Assembly (NCBI GenBank): GCA_963712825.1
Contig: CAVQJP010000011.1
Coordinates: 186,001-250,000 of the forward strand
Length of the DNA stretch: 64,000 nt
Direction: 5' to 3'
DNA from: AP-15 sp963712825
GTDB taxonomy: Bacteria; Pseudomonadota; Alphaproteobacteria; ATCC43930; CGMCC-115725
The position numbers and the translations under genes are program-made. This document shows, in pieces, positions 63,328-64,000 of this stretch; within the stretch, counting starts at the first letter, position 1, and each line of letters begins with the position of its first letter. Under the pieces are notes generated by a model that worked only from the letters and a program-made list of their open reading frames with translations, searched no databases and was not told the DNA's origin.

Positions 63328-64000
63328 ATGTTTTCACCAATTAAAGTGCCTCGTATAGGGCGCAGGTTGCGAGAGCGGCTGATCGCCGGGATTGCCATAT
63401 TCCTCGCTGGCGCCCTCTTTTCCCTGTCATCGCAGGCCGCGCACCCGCTCCAGCTCGTCTACAACGTATCGCATCCGGTTGTCGGAAATCTCGGCTCCTA
63501 TACCTGCACCGTGCTGCCGCTCGCCGATGGAGGCAGCGAGGTCAAGTCGCGGGAGCACATAGACGCCAGGTTGCTCGGCATCCCGCTATATCGCATGGAC
63601 GCCAGCGACACCGAGCGTTGGCTGGGCAACCGGCTGGTCTCGTTCGACGGCGTTACCGAAAAGGCAGGCGGCCGAGTTGAGGTCAGAGGCGAGGCGCAAG
63701 GAAACCGGTTTGTGATTACCTCGCCACAGGGTACTTTGATCACAGCAGCAACCGTCCATCCGGCACAGCCCTGCGTCCCCAACTTTCTCCAATCGACGAC
63801 AATCCTGCGTCCTGACACCGGAGGCATAGAAGAGGTGCGGGTCAGCGGCGGCGGCCTGACCTCGGTCGTCATCGGCGGCGCGCCGGTCGCGGCCCGCAAA
63901 TACATTCTCGACGGCAAGACGCGGTATACGGTGTGGCTTGATTCGCGTAACGTGCCGGTCATGTTCGTCATCGACGACAGCACCGGAAAAGCAACCTTTA
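63328..64000 (+). CDS. Secreted DUF6134-like protein, paralogue of the 60941 gene (C-terminus outside window)
   Basis: An open frame of 224 residues runs off the window end. It has a signal peptide (LIAGIAIFLAGALFSLSSQAA) and then the same domain as the gene at 60941: LVYNVSHPVVGNLGSYTC, DTERWLGNRLVSFDGVTEKAGG, VITSPQGTLITAATV and CVPNFLQSTTIL. A GGAG site lies 11 bases before the ATG at 63328. The two copies are clearly diverged, so the duplication is not recent. Confidence 0.85.
   Translation, partial: MFSPIKVPRIGRRLRERLIAGIAIFLAGALFSLSSQAAHPLQLVYNVSHPVVGNLGSYTCTVLPLADGGSEVKSREHIDARLLGIPLYRMDASDTERWLGNRLVSFDGVTEKAGGRVEVRGEAQGNRFVITSPQGTLITAATVHPAQPCVPNFLQSTTILRPDTGGIEEVRVSGGGLTSVVIGGAPVAARKYILDGKTRYTVWLDSRNVPVMFVIDDSTGKATF

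Overview
The window is GC-rich chromosomal DNA from an alphaproteobacterium, most likely of the Rhodospirillales/Azospirillum kind. Three things point there. The block dusB-ntrB-ntrC-ntrY-ntrX-dat-hfq-hflX facing mazG, with ispDF-pgpA-pncC on its other side, is a characteristic alphaproteobacterial gene order. A CtrA inhibitor of the SciP family and a GcrA-like fragment are present. One site matches the alphaproteobacterial LexA box (GTTC-N7-GTTC). I saw no rRNA, tRNA or CRISPR array.

Layout. 1-4.7 kb: leftward genes for a probable sugar-processing toroid protein (cut by the window edge), an MFS exporter and a heparinase II/III-like polysaccharide lyase with a hexapeptide tandem repeat. 4.8-5.9 kb: an ISAs1-type transposase. 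6.6-10 kb: a QueC-like PP-loop protein followed by a SARP/BTAD-type regulator with TolB-like and TPR parts. 10-20.7 kb: a surface-polysaccharide locus with a TPP enzyme, SDR, YdcF-like protein, two BioF2/CelD-type acetyltransferases, two family-4 glycosyltransferases (one broken by two frameshifts), a UDP-glucuronate 4-epimerase-like enzyme and a UDP-sugar 6-dehydrogenase.

20.8-26.2 kb: the most unusual stretch, a leftward seven-gene operon. In transcription order it encodes a class III extradiol dioxygenase-like protein, a ferritin-like diiron protein, a ferredoxin, a second ferritin-like diiron protein (frameshifted), a second ferredoxin, an ACMSD-type amidohydrolase and a secreted protein with two ABM domains. 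It looks like an undescribed oxidative catabolic system, and its gaps are filled by three kinds of palindromic repeat. 26.5-35.4 kb: a rightward housekeeping run (mltB-like, rlpA, D,D-carboxypeptidase, tmk, holB, metG, tatD, MBL hydrolase, GNAT), tightly coupled by short overlaps from metG on.

35.5-39.2 kb: AHSA1-type protein, a PCMT-like methyltransferase, a PRC-barrel protein, a GNAT-Nudix fusion and mazG. 39.3-41 kb: a secreted PEP-CTERM protein whose frame lacks its own stop codon. 41-51.7 kb: hflX, hfq, HAD phosphatase, dat, ntrX, ntrY, ntrC, ntrB and dusB, all leftward, with a 20-bp tandem repeat between ntrC and ntrY. 51.7-53.5 kb: sciP, then a partial sciP duplicate joined to a GcrA-type C-terminal motif, then sequence I cannot assign. 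53.5-58.6 kb: ispDF, pgpA, pncC, two arsenosugar-type glycosyltransferases, and a divergent radical SAM gene behind an SOS box. 58.7-64 kb: an amidohydrolase with a GrdB-like reductase, then two paralogous secreted proteins flanking a PLP enzyme; the last runs off the window.

Three apparent one-base insertions break two otherwise well-conserved genes, so some breaks may be assembly errors rather than biology.
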